A DNA stretch of 64,000 nucleotides. Origin: Tuctoria greenei (lineage: Eukaryota > Streptophyta > Magnoliopsida > Poales > Poaceae). A model generated the notes under the pieces. The model did no database searches and was not told where the DNA came from. It worked only from the letters and a program-made list of their open reading frames with translations. Position 1 is the stretch's first letter. Every line of letters starts with the position of its first letter. Location of the stretch: positions 38,371,298-38,435,297 of the forward strand of contig JAYESD010000010.1 in the NCBI GenBank assembly GCA_036927565.1. The letters are read 5' to 3'. A program made the translations under genes and the position numbers. Shown here piece by piece: positions 46,501 through 58,500 of the stretch.

Positions 46501-49500
46501 TCCCGAAGGTAACGGGGAGAGTAATAGCTCCGAGTGGAGTGATGGCCCCCGGACCTACTCCGGAGAAAGGTCGAGAGGGCTGGAGGTCCGAAGGTCGGAG
46601 CTGAAGCTTAGTGAAAGCTTCGAAGCTGATGAGGTTAAGCCCCGAACCTCCGTCTACCAGGACATGATGAAGCTGGATGTTGTTGATGGTAGGAGATACC
46701 ATCAAGGGTAATTGGCCAGCTCCGACCATGCTTTGAGGACAGTCCGAAGCATCAAAAGTGATGGGTGTGTCCATCCACTTTCGATGTGGCTCCGGTCTAG
46801 CTGTAGGAGCTACAGCAGCCATATCCCGTCGCATAGTCTTGATGACACGACGAGAAGTGATGTCCCATGATCCACCAAAGATGGTGTTCATGGTTTTTCG
46901 ACGCTCGTTGTCGGAGACGTCGGAGTCATCGTCGACGGAGGTGTAGACGGCTTTCAGAACCTTTTTGGGGTCCTGAAACCCTAACTCCTCTTCAGCCGGA
47001 GCTTCATCGACTTTTTGTTTTCCCTCCCTTTGTCGGAAGGGAGACCCTTCCCGGCGCTTGTGGTAGCGCTCGGCAAGGTTTTGGACCTCCCGGCAGTCCT
47101 CCAGTCTGTGGCTGCTCGTTTTGTGAATGGGGCACCACATCTTGGATTTGCCACCGTCTTCAGAAGACGGTCGAGGTCGCTTCTCGGGGCGTGGCCCCCG
47201 GCCACCAGGAGTTGCAGTGGCTGCAACGTTGGATGTGCCGGCCGACGGCTTCTTCTTGCCGTTGGTCTTCTTTTTCTTCTTGCCACTCCCGGAGGTAGCG
47301 GCTTCTTCTTTGGAGGATTTTTTATGATCCTCCAAGGCTGGTTTGGAGTGCATTTCACGGCCCTCCGCAGCTCTGGCACATTTGTCAGCCAGGCTGAAGA
47401 GCTCCGTGACGCTGGTGATTTCTTTGATCGCCAGCTTCTCCAACATCTTCTTGTCTCGTACACCCTGTCTGAATGTCACAATGACAGAAGCGCTTGAGAT
47501 AGAAGGGATGGTGTTACGTACCTGAGAGAACCTCTGGATGAATGACCGCAAAGATTCTCCTCCTTTTTGCACGACCGCAAAAAGGTCCAGTTCAGTGCCC
47601 GGTCGGGTGTATGAACTCCCAAAGTTGGCAGTGAACTGACGGCACAGCTCCTCCCAACTGTCAATAGAGTTGGGTGGAAGGCTCATGAACCAGGACCTGG
47701 CGGTCCCAGTTAAGGCCACTGGAAAATAGTTGGCCATTACAGCCTCGTTTCCTCCAGCTGCTAGGATCGCAGTGGAGTATATCTGCAGAAATTCTACGGG
47801 ATTGATAGTCCCGTCGAATTTTTCCGGCAAATGTGGCCGGAACTTCTGTGGCCATCTAACCATGCGTAGGTGCATGGCTAGGGCGGAACAACCTCCTCCT
47901 ACTCCTTCCAGAGTAGAAAGGTCTTGAGCATCTCGTCTTTCTCGAGCTCGCTCGATGTGGACACGGCCATCCTGTTGGCGGTATCGGCGATCAAGCTCCG
48001 CCCGGAGGTCGTGTGTCGAAAGCCGAGATGCGGTATGGGCACGTCGTGCCCCAGAGGGCAACGACGTCACTTGCTGTGACGCAGCTCGTCTCCGGTTGTT
48101 GGAGACATGTGGACCAAGTCTTCCAGACAACGTTCGTCGCTGCGACGGGGCCCGCCCTGAAGGAGGTGGACCCTGGTTGTTGAGGCGTTCGGCCGCTGCT
48201 GCGACCAAATGCTCAACATCAGCTCTCCATTGCTCCATGGCACCTTGAGATGCATCCGGAGGTGGTGGTCGCTGGAGGAGAGCACGCGCTGCATGGAGCG
48301 CGTGTTCTAGGTTGTCACGACTTGCCGGCGCAGAATGTGACGCCGGTGCACCATCATGTCGTCCGGCATGTCTTGCCGGAGAAGATGGTGGTGGTGGGAG
48401 TGTGACTCCTGCTGGAACTGAGGCTCCTGCCGGTGGCTGCATGTTGGAGGGATTGCCTCCGACAGCCTGAGCAGCAGGTTGCCCGTTGGATGATCCAGCC
48501 GCAGAATTCACCATTCTTGAAGATCTCAGGCGCCCCTACCTGGCGCGCCAACTGTCGACTGTTGGAGTCGGCAGATCCCCTGACACTACGAAAGTGTTGA
48601 AGGAGTTTGTGCTTCGGTTTAGGCGCGCGGAGACTCAAGAAGGTAAAAGGTGATTGGACACGAGTGACACAGTGGTTTACGTGGTTCGGGCCGCCTAAGC
48701 GTAATACCCTACTCCACGGGTGTGTGTGTGTGTTGTATTAACTTGTGAACTTTCGAGCGTTCGAGAGTTCTCCCCTTTGTGTATCGTCGGTTTGTCCTTT
48801 TATAGTAATAGTACAAGGACAAACCGTTACAAGTCAGCCTGGCCCGACATGTGGCCCTGGCGGTTACTAGTATTGATACACAAGATTGATTGATGTTAAT
48901 AGCCCTGTAACGGCTCCGACAGTGCCGTTACAGGTGTTAAGATCGTCCGATTAAGTATCATTAACGTGGAATTAATGATAATTAATCGGGTCTTGAAGTC
49001 CGCGGCTGTCCTTTGAAGATCCGGAGCCGTTACAATGTCTCTCGGAGGTTTAAAGCGGCCAGCTCCGACGTATGGACACGTGGCAGCTCCGGAGCTTGCT
49101 TATGGGAAGCGGGAAGCTCCGGGGTGGCCTGGCACGTGTCAGGTCCGGAGCTTCTCTCGGTCAGGGGTTAAGTCCGGAGGTGCCGTTTCAGTACCTAGCC
49201 CGGAGCTTCACCCTTGCGGGTAATAGCTCCGGTCTGACAGTACACGTGGCAACCTAGGGGTTAACCATGTTGGAGAAGCAGGTCCGGTTATGTCTGACAG
49301 GTGGGCCCCCGAGGGTCTTTAATTTGAGTAGATGTCCTTCCCTTGAGATCTTTGCAACCTCAGGGGGTGTATGGTTTTTAGGGTACCGACAGCACCGATT
49401 GAGGAGAAGCTAGTCCAACATCGCCTACGGTGGTTTGGGCATATCCAGCGGAGACCTCCAGACGCACCGGTTAACAGTGGGATTATAAAGAGTGGAGAAA

Positions 49501-52500
49501 ATTTTAGGAGGGGTAGAGGTCGACCAAGGTTGACATGGCAGGAGGCGGTGAAACGAGATTTAAAGGAGTGGGACGTACCTAGAGATTTGGCTCATGATAG
49601 GACTGCATGGAAATTAGCAATTCATGTGCCAGAATCTTAGTTTATTCGTAATTTGTTACTCTTATCTTCTTTCTTATTAACCCATTTCTAGAATAAATAA
49701 AATGTAGATTTTTTTACTTTCATCTTATTTTCTATTACTTTTCTTCAAAATTATTGGGTTTCATTTCTAGCCGACCCCAACTTGTTTGGGACAAAGGCTT
49801 GGTTGTTGTTGTTGTTGTGTAATCTTTGGAGGACTAGGAGGTCGACTAGTCGCCCTAGTCGACCCTAGTCGCCTAAGGGGGACTTGGTCGATTAGTCGTC
49901 GACAATCGACTAAGTCTTCCCTTGGTCGACTTAAAAACATTGCTTGGTTGACTTGAAAACATTGGCCAAGTCTTCCCTTCGTCGACTAAGTGACAGTGAT
50001 ATGCTCAATGATCCAAATGACAGGAAGAGCATAAGTGGAATAATCTACTTCCTCTCCGATAACCCAGTCACGTGACTGTCATCTAAACAGAAGGTAATAG
50101 CTTTGTCCTCATGTGAGGCAGAGTACATTGCAGCGTGAGCAGCTACATGCTAGGGCGTTTGGCTAGCACGTCTTATGGTAGAACTCAAGGGCAGCGAAGT
50201 TTATGTGCCAATGCTCATGGTGAACTACAAGTCGACAATATCTTTGATCAAAAACATGGTGCTACACGACCGGAGCAGACATATTGAAACAAGGTATCAC
50301 TACATCTTGGGAGTGTGCAGAGCATGACATGATCTCTATCTCGAGTTCATCGGGAGGACAGAAGAGCAGCTTGGAGATATCTTCACCAAGGCACTCAGTC
50401 GCACGAAGTTCGAGGAGCTACTCTCAAAAATTGGAGTTTATCAAATAAAATAAGCAACAAGTCTTATGAGGATATTGTTAGATAACACTTGCATGCTATA
50501 CTGAATAAATCAATGCGTGAGTTAGGGCATGTTATAGCGCGAGCATTAGTGTAGTGTAATGTGTGTTAATGCACATATTATGGACCGAGCAGTATTGTGT
50601 TGTAATGTGTGTGTTAGTGTACGTATTATGGCACGACCGTTAGTGTGCTGTAATGTGTATTACGCACATATTAGTGCTGGTTTTTGTATTCTTTAAATAC
50701 TGAAAAAGTGCAAGTTTCAGACAGCACAATTCCATATTCTCATTCCCGTGATTTTCCTCCATGGTGGTCGACTCTACGTCGTTGGATCCTCTCCGCACCC
50801 CACCTTGCGGAGTGCTGGGGTGTTTCTAGGAAGGCATCTCAGAACACCTTCCGGAACACTGATTTTATTGAATAATATAGCAGGGCGAACCCTATGGTAT
50901 ATAAAAAATTGCCGATAACCAGTTACAACGACCAAAGTGACCTTACACAACCACACCGAAGCATCAACCAACCAACGACCCTCACCACCTTACATGACCA
51001 CGCCAAAGCATTGATCGATCAACAACCTTCACCACCTTACAAGAGCTCAACGAAACAACAACAAATAACATTGAGACCTTTTTACAGCGCCTAGCTCCAA
51101 CATCGCCACGTCTCCGGTTACACAACCTTTTAGCTACTAAAGGGCAAGCAAAAACTATATAGGGGGAGGGCGATAGAGATCTGTCGCTCCTCTACATACC
51201 TCCAAAAGCAACGCCTCTAGAGAGGAACATGAATTAAAAGCACCATCATCGCTCATCTCGAGAACCTAGACCTGGTTTTCACCTAGAGGATCTCGCCGGA
51301 GGAAAGAGGGTTCATGGCGCCCGTAGACGCGGCTGTTGTCGGGCTGAACACATCGTCGGGCAAGGCCTTCACCTATAGCCTTCTGCCCCCGCTACGATGA
51401 CGGCTGCTTCAAGGCCACTACCACTGTCACCAACTTCTGGAACCGTACAAGCCCACCTGCCGCGCAAGTTGGAAGCACGTTTACCGCATCACTATCACTC
51501 TCACACAATGTTCCAAAAGGCGCTAGGCAGGCAGTGACCATCTGCTTAGAGCCTAGGCGTGCCTAGGAGTTCATAGGCGCCATGTATTGTAGCAATTGTG
51601 CATTCTATTTTTTTTAAAATGCATGAGCATATGCATATTTTTACTGTCCTGAGCAGATTGTCCCATGGCTTAGCCAACCTTTCCCGCAACTGTTCTCTGG
51701 ACACGGCTCAACCCAGCGCCACCCCAGCCTACTTGTGTTGGTTGTGGCCCCCACGCTACCTCCCCATGCTGCCATGCCATAGGGCACCCCACCCGTTCGA
51801 TCACTGTGCCCTTCCAGATCCCCCGTCAACCTCTGGCATTTCCAGATGCCCCCCCCCCCCTCGGGCGAGCACCCCACGCACTCCTCCCTACTCCCACCTC
51901 TTATCCTCCCCCTGTGCTTGCCTCTGGGGGGATTTGCAACCCCCTCCCATGTTCCCTCACGGGAGAGCGCCTTGTGGATGCCTACCCCGAGGTGAGGCGA
52001 ACGGCCCGCACGAAACTCCTAAGCGCCCACCTCAAAATGCCTTTTGGAACCCTGTCCCACGCCAACATTGTTGGCCTCCACCATGATCGCAACGCAAGCA
52101 ACTACCACTACCATCACCACCACCATGAGCACCACCAACATCACGGCGCTGGCATGCCCTGCCATCCACATGATCGACCATGTGGTCACTAGATCTAGTC
52201 CTGGCACCGCTTTCGTTGCGCATTGCCACACCACTCCACGTTGTCCATGTGCACACCCTCTGTGCCACCTCCATCACCAGTGCCCATGCCACCTCAGCCA
52301 TCTACGCGTGCGTCCTTCGCGTCGCTTTCATCATCCGCTCCACCTCGGTGCTGACCGTGCCACCCTTGCTCGCGACACTTTGGCTGTACCGGCAACCCAA
52401 ATTTGGTCTTAGCAACCATAGATCAGCCGCGGCACTCAATGATCAATGAGGGGTGCTACCTCAGCCAACAGCGCTCGCGTCGTCCCCGTTGCCTTCGTCG

Positions 52501-55500
52501 CCACTCCACCTTGTGCGCCCTCGCGCCGTACCGCCGACCCGAATCCAATCTTAGTGACCTCAGATCTAGCCACGTCGCCGGATTACGAATGCGTCATGGA
52601 TGCTACCCATCACGGAGCCTCCCACTGAACTCGCGGTGTGGGAGCTCCTCAGAAGGGGAAGGCCCCGCCCCCTTCCTTGCTAGATGCGTAAAAAAACGGT
52701 TGTGGCACGATAGGGGAAGGCAGGGTAGCAGTGGTAGCGCTAGGGTTGCTGGAGAGCGATGTGGGGGGAGGGGTGGAGACTTTCCCTGATCAGTTATAGT
52801 TATTGCTCGCCCTATAAAATTATCTGTTAACCCAGAGGAATCCGCATGGTATGATATAATACCTTGATTCTATAATGTCATTGTGTTGCGTGTATCGTTG
52901 TCTTTGCAAGCAAGGGCGACATGAGTTTATTTGCAAACATGTATGGAAGAATTACTTTTGTGACTCAACAACAATTATTGTTTACTCACTAGGCTGAATA
53001 TATCTGTTTAATTGTTAACAATATGATAGTCTATGAAATTCATTGATAAGTTCGTGCATGGCAAAATTAAATACCTTGGGAAAACTGCTCGTTATCCTAG
53101 ATATGTGTAAACATTGGTGTTTGTGATGCATGCTGAAAGATATAAATGGGATCTTCAGGTCTTCACGTTTCAGCACCTGGACACTGTCGCAAGTATGTGA
53201 CAGACCAACACCCTATGTCTGTGCCTAAGAGCAGAGCTGACTCCTATGCATGAGCTGGTTCCAATGAAATATGGCACCATGAACCACTTGTCAGCTCCAG
53301 CCAACCTACGAATTAACAATGGAAACCTAAAAAACCTTTCTTTGGCACTGACACCTTGCCTTTGCCTGGGGAGCAGCACTTCCTCAGCAACTCGACTGAA
53401 GGCAAGCTCCTACTGAATTGGTGTGTCTTGATACATGGGTGAAACTGAGCTTGATAACCCATTGTTGCTGTCATGAAAACCTGTTGATGAGAGGGTGACC
53501 ATGCCATGTTACCAGAGTAGTGAATGTACCCCACTCAAATTTTGCAGAATAATACTTCATTTGCCGAAAAAGAAGACCATTCGAAGTAGTGTAATTTGTT
53601 TGCTGAACTTGAAATGCTATTACCTGAGCCTGAACCACTCTAAACTTTCCTTGTTTATGTTATAGATCTTCGCCGGTGCAAAACTTCCTGCCAAACCAAA
53701 TATCTGCCAATTCATAGCATCAGCAAGAGGGAAAGTGAGGGGTTTGTGGGGATCAGGTTTGGAGGGCTGTTTATTTTAGGGAAATATGTTTGCAGTTACA
53801 GGTTCCTGTGTTACATGTACCGGCTACCGACTCGTGTCTCATGCCGTTACTATGTGAGCTGTGTTGGAAATCCGGGTGTCTGAACACCTCAACTCCTCTG
53901 TCTTGGGCACAGAAGATCACCTAGGCACTGATATAGTACTGTTCAGGCCTGTAGAGCCTTGCTGGACCAGAACAGAGAGGAGGAAAAAAGTCTTCCGAGA
54001 GCAGAAACTTGGAGATCGATCTAGGGATCTGTTCCTGATCTGACTGATCAGAATAGAGGGTTGTAGGAGAGATATTGTTGTGCCCTGTACTGCTACTGTG
54101 CACACAGGAGGCTACTGTGCAATCTGCTGTATGCACAGGGCTTAAGGACTTGTGCTACAGGCAAATCAAATAGCAGATGTGATCTGCTATACTATAGTGT
54201 GCAGGGGCAGGACAGGGAACAGAGCTATTCTAGGAGAGTTGCTCTGACTATTAGGCAACTTTGATCCCTGGGCACATGATTTCTTCGGTGGAATCTTATT
54301 CTATTCAATGGGATGATTTGAACCGGGAGGCAGGCGCTTCTATTTATAAGAGCCCCTTACAAGAGTCCTAAGGTACATCCAAAGTGATTACCCGTAAAAG
54401 ATTCAAATTCTAACTAGATTATTTCAAAACTAACAAGACACCTATCTATCTCTAAGGAGATAACTCTATCTACTATGGAATCTTCCTGGAAAAAATCTGG
54501 TGCCGCAGCACCTATTCTCTAGTCCGGGCACCTCCCTGCAGAGTCCGGCCTGGACTCAGGGGAAGGCTTGCCCCTTATCTGCACCACCTGGCGTGCACCA
54601 CACAGGGTCCTACTCGGACTCACCATTGAGTCTGACTTGGACTCTACCTGTTGGTCGCCCGGGGTTTTAGGTGGAGGATCACACAAAAAGCTTCTCATGC
54701 AACATGGGCAACCATTGATTCCCGTGAGCTGCCCTACCTCTTCCTGGGTTCCCGTGAGGCTAACTACTGATTTGCGTGATCTGTCCTGCCTCTTCCCGGC
54801 TTCACCTGAGCATGGACTGCAGGTCTTTTGTGACCTGAATTTTCATCTTCTTCCTTTGCTCCCGACTCCGTCACTCCGAGGAGCACTCCGGCAAGGTTAG
54901 TGTTTGAGATTGGGGTTAGGGTTCGGGATTTGGGGTTCACCGAAGTCGGACGACTTGAGAGGAAGTTTCCGAGGAGGTAGACCGGCCCGGCGGTGGTGAT
55001 TGTTAGACAGTTTGTGTACTGGGCTAGGCCCATTGTATCCAGCCCATCAGGGCTTTATATATGTACCCCTAAACTCTATTAATCAAACCTTAATTTTAGC
55101 CTCTAATTTGGTGTCACAGCCTCTTCCTCCCTCCCTCCCTCCCAATGAGCCGACCGTCGCCGCCGCCCCGGGCGGACGACGCGCCCCTGCCGCCGCCCGG
55201 CCGGGCCACGCCGCCGCCGGCCCTGGCCACCCGGCCGGCGCCGCCGCCGCCGCCCTGCTCCCAGCCGCCGCCGCCGCCGCCGGCTCCCTTCCCCTCCTCC
55301 TCCTCCTCTCCTCTGCGGCGGCCGCCGCCCTGCTCCCAGCCGCCGCCGCCGCCGCCGGCTCCCTTCCCCTCCTCCCCCGCCCTGCTCCCAGCCGCCGCCG
55401 CCACCGGCTTGGCCGCGCCCGCCGCCGCCGTGGCTGCGCCGGCCGCCGCCGCCGTGACTGCGCCGACCGCCGCCGTCCTGGCCGCGCCGGCCGCCGCCGT

Positions 55501-58500
55501 GGGCGCGTCCGCTGCCGCCGTGGCCGCCCCCGCCGCTGCTGCAGTGGCCGCCGCCGCCGCCGGTGGTGCCGGCGCCCGATCTGCACCCGGGGCTGCCGCC
55601 ACCGCCTCCTACGGCCCGTCGCCCGCTGGTGCTGCGTCCTGGCCCGGCCCGCTGCCGCGGGTTGCTCCTCCACACCCTCGGGCCCCACTGCCGGTCCATG
55701 CCGGCGTCGTCCCTTCGCCGCCGCCGTGGTGGTCCCCTCCCGCCGTCAGTGCACCACCACCACCACCCGGGACTGTCCCGCACGACGGCTCTGCGTCGTC
55801 GTCCGTTCTCCTCGCCGATCCTGCTACCCTAGCAGATCCTCGCGGGTTGTCTGCCCAGCCTTCCGCGACTCCCTCTGGTGTCGCTGCTGCCTTGGCGGCC
55901 TCGCGTGAGCGTGAGCGGACTCTTGCTCTTGCCCTGGAGCAGGAGCGAGCGTCCATGGCGGCCCTCACTCACCAGCTCGAGGAGGAGACACACCCGCAGT
56001 GGTTACTCTCTCGTGAGACCTCCCCCGGTGATGGAGCGGCGCACAGCACCTACGCTGCGACACTGGTTGCCGGCCTCCACGCCCAGGCTTCCGGCGTCTC
56101 GAACATCCGGACGCTAGTCCCAGTTGTTCTCGGCTCCGACTCCACCACCTACGCCCGCTGGCGTAACCTGCTTCTCCTCACGTTGAGGCGCTTCCGTCTT
56201 GACGACCACGTCATCCGGGATGACTCCCCGTTGGATGACAATTGGCTCGGCATGGACAGCCTGGTCCTTGCCTGGATTCTCGGCTCTCTCTCTGATGAGC
56301 TGGAGGACCTGGTGAGTCGACGCAGTGGTGGCACGGCGCGTCAGGCCTGGCTCGTCATCGAGCAGCACTTCCAGGGGAACCGTGCGACCCGAGCTCTTCA
56401 CATCCGGGCACGGTTCGCTACTACCGTTCAGGGGGACCTCTCGGTCTCTGCCTACTGTCGCCAGATGAAGGGCATGTCCGATGCCCTTCATGACCTCGGT
56501 GACCCTGTCCCGGAGACTTCGCTCGTTCTTCAGGTCCTGCAGGGCCTGAATGAGCGCTACTCCCACCTGCGGACGGTCATCCTCCGTGAGCAGCCTCTAC
56601 CGACCTTTGATAGGGTTTGGTCTGACCTTGAGCTCGAGGAGATCACTTCCGCAGGCACTGGCGCCTCCTCGCCTGCCACAACCTTCTACGGCTCTGGGCA
56701 GCACTCCCGTCCTGCCTCCGGAGGACCACCCTCGCGCCCACCTACCACTCCAAGGGCTCCTGCCAACCCCGGGGGTGGTAATCGTCGCCGTGGTGGTCGT
56801 CGGCGCGGGGGTCGTGACAGCTCTACTGGTGGCGGAGCTGCCTCTACGCCACGTGGTGGCTCTGCTCCGGGTGCTACGGGTTCGGGTGCTCTGCCATCCT
56901 GGCCCACACCCTATAACCCGTGGACTGGCCAGATTGCCATGTGGCCTGGACCGTCTCCGGGTCTTCCTCCACCACGCTTGGCGCGCCCTCAGGCTGCTTA
57001 CGTGACCACTCCCGCGTACGACGGTCCTGCCTACTCGACCAGTGGACCGTGGACTGCGCCCACTGGCGGGTCGGGCTACCCTATGGCTGGACCCTCCGGT
57101 CACTGGGGCCTGAGTCCTGAGTCCTCGGCGCCCCACTCCACTGCTGACGGGTGGGACCGTCAGTCACTGGCCTCCTCCTTCAGCACGATGGCCCTTACTC
57201 CGCCAGGTGCTGACTGGGTCGCCGACTCCGGAGCCTCGTTGGATACCCAGGCGAAGGTCTCCTCCGCTGACGGTGCCCCTGTCGCTGACCCTACAGTGTA
57301 CAGGAGTCTTGCAGGTGCTCTCCAGTACCTCACCTTCACCAGGCCGGACATCTCCTACGCCGTCCAGCAGGTGTGCCTTCACATGCATGATCCGAGGGAG
57401 CCGCATCTCACTGCGGTGAAGCGGATCCTTCGGTACCTGCGCGGCACCCTCGACTACGGCCTTCTCCTTCGGGGTGACTCAGCCTCCGAGCTGGTTGTCT
57501 ACACCGACGCCGACTGGGCAGGGTGCCCAGACACCCGTCGGTCTACCTCTGGCTACGCCGTCTTTCTGGGCGGCAACCTCGTCTCCTGGTCCTCGAAGCG
57601 GCAACCTGTGGTGTCCCGCTCGAGTGCCGAGGCGGAGTACCGCGCCGTGGCCAACGGGGTGGCCGAGACCTCCTGGCTCCAGCAGCTCCTCCAGGAGCTC
57701 CACTCTCCAGTCACTCGGAGCACACTGGTGTACTGCGACAACGTCAGCGCCGTCTACCTCTCCACCAACCCCATCCAGCATCAGCGCACGAAGCATGTGG
57801 AGATTGATCTCCATTTTGTTCGTGAGCGGGTTGCTCGTGGCGAGGTTCGGGTCCTCCACGTCCCGACGACGTCGCAGTTCGCCGACATCTTCACGAAGGG
57901 CCTCCCTTCGTCGGTATTCTCCGAGTTTAGGTCCAGTCTCAACATCTGCCGTGGCTAGATGTTGAGACTGCGGGGGGGTGTTAGACAGTTTGTGTACTGG
58001 GCTAGGCCCATTGTATCCAGCCCATCAGGGCTTTATATATGTACCCCTAAACTCTATTAATCAAACCCTAATTTTAGCCTCTAATTGTGATGGTTTGTGG
58101 AAGGGTGGTGAGGCGGTGGGGATGCTACCAATCGTGGGCGGAGGATAGCAGTTGGGTAGGGTCGGGGTGGGGGTGAGAATGACAATAGCTACGCGCAGAG
58201 CTCTAGTGAGACCCTAGCTCGCTGAGGCAGCCCGAGGTGTGTGTGGGGCAGGCCTTCTCCATCTTCGTGTGCCCATGACCAGGAGGGTTTATCAAGTGCG
58301 TCATTGCTTGCCAGGTGTCGACCGACTCTAGGTGATATGGGAACCCTTGGGTCCAGATTTCACGTTCTTTATTTTAATGCCTCTATGTTTGTGCTGCTCT
58401 TTTTAGTGAACTGCTATTATTCCATCATCAATACTGAAGCTATCCTTGTTTGACATGATTTTGTAGGTTGCCTTGCAAACTAATTTTCTACTGTTTGCCT

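Larger units (their letters stand above)
36429..49391 (-). mobile_element. Nearly intact Tat/Retand-like gypsy element (12,963 bp)
   Basis: LTRs at 36429-37261 (833 bp) and 48553-49391 (839 bp) differ by about seven substitutions and one 6-bp indel by eye. Exact target duplicates GCACC lie at 36424-36428 and 49392-49396. PBS and polypurine tract show - strand direction. gag-protease (46097-48514) and pol (42554-46096) are on the - strand, and a long extra gene lies on the + strand between pol and the 3' LTR. Antisense ORFs of this kind and an archaeal-type RNase H before integrase are known traits of the Tat lineage. LTR divergence near 0.8% suggests insertion roughly a third of a million years ago at the commonly used grass LTR rate of 1.3e-8. 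It splits a LINE fragment. Confidence 0.95.
55001..58086 (+). mobile_element. Young short-LTR copia with gag-RNase H fusion (3,086 bp)
   Basis: LTRs of 108 bp (55001-55108 and 57979-58086) differ at one base. Exact GTGAT target copies flank them. The PBS-like TGGTGTCACAGCC follows the first LTR and ACTGCGGGGGGG precedes the second. A single ORF of 937 aa covers almost all the interior. Compared with the relative at 29683-35407, about 2.6 kb of protease, integrase and reverse transcriptase is missing, yet the frame is kept. It must rely on enzymes from other copies to move. It lies in the sense direction of the kinase, 420 bp before exon 5. Confidence 0.95.

Noticed and set aside
51640..52800. 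Several overlapping ORFs of 120-160 aa in GC-rich sequence
   Set aside because: Low-complexity Pro/His/Cys-rich translations on both strands; no conserved motif or gene structure.
55083..55783. Three - strand ORFs of 162-226 aa rich in Arg/Gly/Ala
   Set aside because: They are shadows of the GC-rich Pro/Ala leader of the copia gag ORF on the + strand and have no domains.
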